A DNA stretch of 35,457 bases, from contig NZ_BMPJ01000022.1 in assembly GCF_014647535.1 (NCBI RefSeq), forward strand, positions 1 to 35,457. The letters run 5' to 3'. The DNA is from Thermus composti. GTDB taxonomy: Bacteria > Deinococcota > Deinococci > Deinococcales > Thermaceae. Shown one piece after another: positions 30,804 through 35,457 of the stretch. The position numbers and the translations under genes were made by a program. Numbering within the stretch: position 1 is the first letter of the stretch; each line of letters opens with the position of its first letter. Below the pieces are notes generated by a model. That model was not told the origin of the DNA. It made no database searches and saw only the letters and a program-made list of their open reading frames with translations.

Positions 30804-33800
30804 CTACTCCGTGCTCACCCCCTGGTCCACCTGCTGGTTCACGGGCTCCACCATGCGGAAGTGCTCCGCCGGGTTCTCCAGGAGCTTTTCCAACCGCTTC
30901 GCTTTCTCCTCCCGCTTGGCCTCCCGGAGCACCCGGATGTAGGCGGAAAGGAGCTCCCGCACGTCCTCCACGCCCCGGGCGTCCAAGGGCTTCACCACCA
31001 CCTTGGCCCCCTTGGCCAGGCGGCGCTTCATGGCCTCCTCGGTGAGGCCCATCTCCGGCCAGTGGCGCAGGTAGACCCGCCCCCCGGTCATCCCCGAGCA
31101 GATCCAGGGCCCGGGGTCCCCGAGGACCAGGGCCCGGCCCCGCGTCATGTACTCAAAGGCGAAGCCCTTGGCCTGAGCGCGGGCGGCGAGGTTCCCCAGG
31201 TCGTCCCTGAGGGGCCTTTCGGGCTCCCCGCCCAGAATCACGTCGGCCCCGGAGAGGCGGATGCAGAAGCGGCTGTCCGCCACCCCCTCCACTATGAGGA
31301 GGCCCCCGATGGCCCCGTAGGCGAAGCTCTTGCCCACGGAGCCGTCCACGTAGGCGCCGAAGGGGTTCTTGCCCTTGAGGATGGCCACGGTGCCGCCGAA
31401 GGCGCTCTTGGCCACCCCGTCCTGGGCCCCGCCCTCCACCACCACCTTCATCCCCTCCACGTTGAAGGCGGCGAGGCCGTTCCCGGCCACGCTCCCCGCG
31501 TCAAAGCGGAGCTCCACCTCCGCGTCAAACCCCTTGCCGTAGAGGCGCCGCCTGGCGATCTCCCCGGCGAGGTGGGCCCCAAGCGCCCGGTCCGTGGAGT
31601 CCACGGGGCCTTCCTGGAAGACGAGGCGCTTGCTGCCCTCGGCGTAGGCGGCCATGACCACCTCGGTGATGGTGCGGGTGAGCTGGTTTAGGGGCTTCCT
31701 GAGGACGTGGGCCGAGGTGTCCTTGAGCCACTCGGGCTCCTCCACGGGGGCGAAGAAGTAGCTGAGGTCCAGCTCCTCCAGGTGGTCCCTTTGGTAGAGG
31801 AGGTACGAGCGGCCGCGAAGCTCCTTCAGGGAGCGGGCCCCGAGGGCGGCCACCAGTTCCCTTAGGGCCTCCCCCATGGCCCCGAAGAAACGGGTAAGCT
31901 GCTCCACCGCCCGGTCCAGGTCCTGGGGGACGAAACGCTTGAGCCCGTGGGCCAAGGCCTCCTCCACCGTCTCAATCTGGGTGGTGATGCCCACGTGGCA
32001 GGTGTCCAGCTGACAGCCCCGGCAGATGGTGCAGCCGATGGCCACCATGGCCATGGTGGCCATGCCCACCCGGTCGGCTCCCAGGAGGACCATGCGGAGG
32101 ACGTCATAGGCGGTCTTGAGGCCGCCGTCCGCCCAGATCTCCACCTTGTCCCTAAGCCCCGCCCGCACCAGGGCCCGGTGGACCCGGCGCACGCCCAGTT
32201 CCACAGGAAGCCCAGCGTACTTGAGGGCGTGGAGCCTCGCCGCCCCCGTACCCCCCTCAAACCCCGAGAGGGTGATGACGTCGGCCCCGGCCTTGGCGAT
32301 GCCCACGGCGATGGTGCCGATCCCGGGAATCACCGGCACCTTCACCGAGACCAGGGCCTTGGGGTTCACCGTCTTAAGCTCCTCAATGAGCTGGGCCAGG
32401 TCCTCAATGGAGTAGAGGTCGTGGTTGTTGGAGGGGCTGATGAGGTCCACCCCGGGGACGGCGTTCCGGGCGGCCGCCACCTTGGGGGAGACCTTCTTGC
32501 CGGGGAGGTGGCCCCCTTCCCCGGGCTTCGCCCCCTGGCCGATCTTGATCTCAATGACGCTGGCGGAGTTCAGCATGTAGGCGTGGACCCCGAAGCGGCC
32601 CGAGGCCACCTGCTGGCCCCGCCAGGGGGTGTACTTGCCCAGCATGTCGGGGATCTCCCCGCCCTCCCCGTTGATGCAGAGCATGTTGAGCCGTTTAGCG
32701 GCCTCGGCGTAAGCGCGGAAGGAGGCCTCCCCTTGGGAGCCGAAGCTCATGGCGCTGATGACGAAGGGCAGGGAGTGGGCCCCCACGGAAAGGTCCACCT
32801 CCTCGGGGGCCACCTCGCTCCTTTCAGGGAAGCGCACCTCCAATAGCTGCCGGGCGGCCACGGGGTTTTCTCGCTCTAAAGCGCGCACCTTCTCCTGGAA
32901 GTGGGCGTAGGGGGCCTTCCCGGAGGCCACCTCCTGGGCCGCCTTGTAGATCCTGGGGTTGAAGCGGAAGTCCTTGGCGGGGGGCACCTTTTCCGCCCGA
33001 AGGAAGCCTTCCCGCTCCAAGAGGGTGCGCTCAAGCTCCCAGAAGCCGTACCCCGCCTTCTCCGAGCCCAGGAAGTTGCGGGTGCCGAAGTACTCGGCAA
33101 GCTCGGGCTTCAGGCCAATGGCGCTAAAGACCTTCCCGTAGCCCCGAAGCTCGTGGATGCCCATGGTGGAGATGACTTTCTCCAGGCCCTTCTTCAAGGC
33201 CTCGAGGACGCCCGCCACCCCTTTGCGCCCCTCCAGGGCCCGGGCCTTTTCCTCCATGAGCCAGGGGGCCACGGCCTCGGCGCCAAGCCCCAACAGGAAG
33301 GCCACGTCGTGGAGGTTCCGCACGCCCCCCGAGTGGACGAGGAGGGAGGTGCGCCGCCTCAGGGCAACCCCCTCGGCGTCCCGCTTGAGGAGGGCCCGGT
33401 TCACCGCGGCCACCGCCAGGCCGATGTCAATCCAAACCCCTCCCTGGAAGGCCTCCCGGTCGGAGAGGATGAGGACCTCGGCCCCTTCCTCCACCGCCCG
33501 CACCGCCTCCTCCTCCAGGCGCCTAAGCCCCGCCAAAAGCCCCTCCTCCACGGTGAACTGGGGCACCAGGGTAGCGGTCTTGAAGCGGGCCCGCACCTCC
33601 TCTAGGGTCAGGGTGCCGAAGGCCTCGGCCAGGGCCTGGTCCTCCTCCAAGACGATGGGGAGGAGCACTTCCTCCACCCTCCCCCCGCCCCGGCCATCGG
33701 GCAGGGGGCGGCGGCCTAGGAGGGTGCGGGTGGAGAAGTGCTCCACCTCCCGCTCCCGGTCAATGGCGGGGTTGGTCACCACCGCCACCGTCTCCTTGAA

Positions 33801-35282
33801 GAACTCGGAGAGGTTGGGCTTTTCCGGGTTAAGGGCCGCTAGGGGTCCGTCGTAGCCCAGGGAGCCAATGGGCTCGTTGCCGGTCTTGGCCAAGGCCTCG
33901 AGGTAGGCCCCGTCCCACCGGTCCCAGCCGAAGGCCCTCTCCAGGCCCAAGGGGGGCGGGGCGGGCTTCTCCTCCACCTCCACCCCGCTTCCCCCCTGGA
34001 GGGGAGGCGGGGCCTGGCGCAAGGGGCCGGCCAGGTGGACCCGATACCCCTCCACGGGGGTGCGGGCGGCGATCCTCTCCAGGACCTGGCGCTGATGGCG
34101 GTCAAAGGGGAGCACCTTGGGGCCCTCGGGGGTAAGCCGCACGTAGACCTTTTCCCCTGGGGCCAAGGGCTTGGGCTCGCTGACGAACTCCTCGGCGTTA
34201 AAGACCCCGCGCTCGGAGGAGAAAACGAACTCGTAAGGGGTCTCAAACTGCCAGAGGGGCCTTAGGCCCATGGCGTCCGTGGCGAAGACCGCCTCGTCCC
34301 CGTGGCGGCTCACGATGGCCGCCGGACCCTGGGCCAAGGGGCCGAAGCGCTGCCTTAGGGCCATGTAGAGGTCCTGAAGGTCCTCCGGCAGGCCCTTGAT
34401 CTCCCCCAAAACGGGAGGGAAGACCAGGTCCAAGGCCTCGGGGAGGGTGAGGCCATAGCGGTAGATGAGCCCCTCCAGCATGCGGTTCAGGTCCTGGGAG
34501 TCCGAGCCCCCGGTGCGGGGGATGCCCAGGAAGTCCATCTCCCGCCTCAGGCGCTCAATAGTGTTGATTTCGCCGTTGTGGCCGATGAGGCCGAAGGGCT
34601 GGACCTGCTCAAAGGTGGAGAGGGTGTTGGTGGAGTAGCGGTTGTGGCCTAAGGCGATGCGGCTTTTGAACTCGGGGCGGGAGAGCTCGGGGTAGTAGCG
34701 CTTTAAAAGCTCCGCCGCTCCCCGCACCTTGTAGACCACGCTGTGGGTGGAAAGGGAGACCACGTGCACGGGGAAGCTGGCCTCGAGCCTAAGGCCAAGC
34801 TCCCAAAGGGGGGCGTCCCCGTCCGGGGAAAGCCCCGCCACCTGGAGGAAGAGGGGCTCCGTGCGCCGTCCCACGGGGCCAAGGACCTCGCTCACCACCT
34901 CTCCCTGTCGGAAGAGGATGGGGCGGACGCCGAGCCGCTGCCCCTCCCGCCGCAGGAGATCCTCAAACTCCCGGAGCCTCCCCGCTTCCTTTTTGGGCAC
35001 GAAGAAGTGGCCCACGAAGAAGCGGGGGTTGAAGGCGAGGCCCGGGTCCAGGCGGGCTTCCTCCAGGAAGCGGGCCCATAGCTCCCGGGGGATGTCGGTC
35101 TGGATCCCCGTCCCGTCCCCTTCCCCGCGGATGGCCCCCGCGCGGTGGGCCATGCGGTAAAGGCTCTCCAAGGTCCTCCGCACCACGCGGTGGGAGGCCT
35201 TGCCGCTCTTATCCACCATGGCGATGATGCCGCAGGCGTCCTGGCCTAGGGGGATCTCCGGGTAGGCTTCCTTCCAGGTCAT
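30804..35282 (-). CDS. gltB: Glutamate synthase large subunit
   Basis: A 1492-aa glutamate synthase that makes two glutamates from glutamine and 2-oxoglutarate. The first 16 residues are a propeptide that is cleaved so that Cys17 (QDACGIIAMV) becomes the N-terminal glutaminase nucleophile. The amidotransferase domain (GHNRYSTNT, HNGEINT) is followed by a central domain and the FMN-binding synthase domain (PFVISAMSFGSQGE, INGEGGE, PGEGGHLPGKKVSP). The 3Fe-4S ligands are Cys1084, Cys1090 and Cys1095, with an extra Cys1087. The C-terminal GXGXG beta-helix (ALGAHLAGEIARRRLYGKG onward) completes the protein. ATG at 35282 has AGGAG at good spacing. No gltD is adjacent, so the reductant could be ferredoxin or a distant small subunit. 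Confidence 0.96.
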   Translation of the reverse strand: MTWKEAYPEIPLGQDACGIIAMVDKSGKASHRVVRRTLESLYRMAHRAGAIRGEGDGTGIQTDIPRELWARFLEEARLDPGLAFNPRFFVGHFFVPKKEAGRLREFEDLLRREGQRLGVRPILFRQGEVVSEVLGPVGRRTEPLFLQVAGLSPDGDAPLWELGLRLEASFPVHVVSLSTHSVVYKVRGAAELLKRYYPELSRPEFKSRIALGHNRYSTNTLSTFEQVQPFGLIGHNGEINTIERLRREMDFLGIPRTGGSDSQDLNRMLEGLIYRYGLTLPEALDLVFPPVLGEIKGLPEDLQDLYMALRQRFGPLAQGPAAIVSRHGDEAVFATDAMGLRPLWQFETPYEFVFSSERGVFNAEEFVSEPKPLAPGEKVYVRLTPEGPKVLPFDRHQRQVLERIAARTPVEGYRVHLAGPLRQAPPPLQGGSGVEVEEKPAPPPLGLERAFGWDRWDGAYLEALAKTGNEPIGSLGYDGPLAALNPEKPNLSEFFKETVAVVTNPAIDREREVEHFSTRTLLGRRPLPDGRGGGRVEEVLLPIVLEEDQALAEAFGTLTLEEVRARFKTATLVPQFTVEEGLLAGLRRLEEEAVRAVEEGAEVLILSDREAFQGGVWIDIGLAVAAVNRALLKRDAEGVALRRRTSLLVHSGGVRNLHDVAFLLGLGAEAVAPWLMEEKARALEGRKGVAGVLEALKKGLEKVISTMGIHELRGYGKVFSAIGLKPELAEYFGTRNFLGSEKAGYGFWELERTLLEREGFLRAEKVPPAKDFRFNPRIYKAAQEVASGKAPYAHFQEKVRALERENPVAARQLLEVRFPERSEVAPEEVDLSVGAHSLPFVISAMSFGSQGEASFRAYAEAAKRLNMLCINGEGGEIPDMLGKYTPWRGQQVASGRFGVHAYMLNSASVIEIKIGQGAKPGEGGHLPGKKVSPKVAAARNAVPGVDLISPSNNHDLYSIEDLAQLIEELKTVNPKALVSVKVPVIPGIGTIAVGIAKAGADVITLSGFEGGTGAARLHALKYAGLPVELGVRRVHRALVRAGLRDKVEIWADGGLKTAYDVLRMVLLGADRVGMATMAMVAIGCTICRGCQLDTCHVGITTQIETVEEALAHGLKRFVPQDLDRAVEQLTRFFGAMGEALRELVAALGARSLKELRGRSYLLYQRDHLEELDLSYFFAPVEEPEWLKDTSAHVLRKPLNQLTRTITEVVMAAYAEGSKRLVFQEGPVDSTDRALGAHLAGEIARRRLYGKGFDAEVELRFDAGSVAGNGLAAFNVEGMKVVVEGGAQDGVAKSAFGGTVAILKGKNPFGAYVDGSVGKSFAYGAIGGLLIVEGVADSRFCIRLSGADVILGGEPERPLRDDLGNLAARAQAKGFAFEYMTRGRALVLGDPGPWICSGMTGGRVYLRHWPEMGLTEEAMKRRLAKGAKVVVKPLDARGVEDVRELLSAYIRVLREAKREEKAKRLEKLLENPAEHFRMVEPVNQQVDQGVSTE

Positions 35283-35348
35283 CTTCGGGCTCCTCTTTGG
35301 GCTCGGGGGTTTAGAAGGGTGGGCAAAGATATGCGCGTCGTTCCCTGG

Positions 35349-35377
35349 ATTATACATCCCACCCTCCGAAGGGTCAA
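35349..35377 (-). promoter_or_regulatory. Promoter of gltB with overlapping palindrome
   Basis: On the minus strand TTGACC (35377-35372), a 17-bp spacer and a perfect TATAAT (35354-35349) form a near-consensus promoter, leaving a leader of about 60 nt. The palindrome ACCCT-CCGA-AGGGT (35361-35374) overlaps the -35 and spacer and is a candidate operator for nitrogen or amino-acid control. Confidence 0.85.
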
Positions 35378-35457
35378 TCGGGAAAACAGCAGGACTTTAC
35401 CCACATCTCCGTTTCGTGGTAAATCTCCCCTTGCGGGCGCAGCCCGTATCTGGTACC
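35374..35457 (-). pseudogene. Possible Uma2 gene fragment entering from the right edge
   Basis: Read inward from the right edge on the minus strand, the repeat gives the same protein-like stretch (RYGLRPQGEIYHETEMWVK) as the left end. It then runs into KSCCFPD and a stop at 35376-35374, inside the gltB -35 box. This looks like the broken 5' part of a Uma2-type gene, but most of it lies outside the window, so the call is tentative. Confidence 0.3.
35390..35457 (-). repeat. Right copy of the 68-bp terminal inverted repeat
   Basis: An exact reverse complement of 1-68, ending 13 bp upstream of the gltB -35 element. The similarity stops abruptly at 35389. Confidence 0.9.

Noticed and set aside
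35283-35357. Extension of gltB to an upstream ATG at 35357
   Set aside because: It would cover the TATAAT box and leader; the ATG at 35282 has AGGAG and gives the expected short propeptide before Cys17.
1-35457. Window as a KpnI restriction fragment because both ends are GGTACC
   Set aside because: GGTACC also occurs inside the window (for example near 447, 2543 and 8175).
1-35457. CRISPR arrays, tRNA or rRNA genes, transposases, prophage genes
   Set aside because: No direct-repeat array, cloverleaf-type sequence, ribosomal RNA segment, or transposase or phage motif was seen in any gap or frame; gaps are all under about 170 bp.

Overview
The window is a gene-dense, very GC-rich bacterial chromosome segment with strong G/C preference at third codon positions. 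It almost certainly comes from Thermus thermophilus or a very close Thermus. The protein at 26384-27544 matches the residue numbering of the structurally characterised T. thermophilus NapA antiporter (Asp156, Asp157, Lys305). A zinc-finger-less DnaJ is followed by DafA, a hallmark of Thermus, and the endonuclease V, DnaB, ClpB and GrpE lengths all fit. Assignments rest on motif reading and family knowledge; no database search was run.

Layout. (1) 1-464: a truncated Uma2-type nuclease gene whose 5' end lies in a 68-bp repeat that recurs inverted at the far right end. (2) 442-5970, minus strand: a tightly packed set manA, aroA, cmk, a CDP-alcohol phosphatidyltransferase, a Nudix hydrolase, an SDR protein and an nrnA-like phosphoesterase. 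(3) 5990-8602, plus strand: a phosphosugar-isomerase-like protein, endonuclease V and PlsC, then HU with its own promoter and terminator. Units 2 and 3 diverge from a 19-bp gap that appears to hold a shared -10 element. (4) 8648-21894: a proteostasis and stress island. It has ftsH (minus), divergent dnaK-grpE-dnaJ-dafA, and clpB followed by a ferritin-like protein, a bacterial eRF1-like (baeRF/VLRF1-type) protein, Hsp20 and a degenerate phosphoesterase. After a strong terminator come a ferritin-like protein, peroxiredoxin, monothiol glutaredoxin, zinc-ribbon thioredoxin and a second Hsp20. (5) 21980-27544: a DUF1931 histone-fold protein, a PsiE/KhtT/KhtU-type membrane and antiporter set, an SDH-type ClpP-fold protease, a rhomboid protease, and a CBS-domain protein coupled to NapA. 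(6) 27534-30658: a lytic transglycosylase lipoprotein (minus), the replicative helicase dnaB (plus) and a protoglobin-type haem protein (minus). (7) 30804-35282: the glutamate synthase large subunit on the minus strand with a clear promoter and terminator and no gltD beside it.

The centre works as one theme: protein folding and disaggregation (DnaK/DnaJ/GrpE/DafA, ClpB, two Hsp20s), membrane proteolysis (FtsH, rhomboid, SDH protease), thiol and iron redox defence, and ion homeostasis (KhtTU, NapA). A ribosome-rescue-like factor is embedded in the ClpB operon. Several genes (manA, the isomerase-like gene, the CBS gene, the transglycosylase and the globin) have a TAnnnT box 6-7 nt before the start codon, as expected for leaderless transcription in the Deinococcus-Thermus group. 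The longest stretch without a gene is about 170 bp. No tRNA, rRNA, CRISPR array, transposase or prophage gene was seen.
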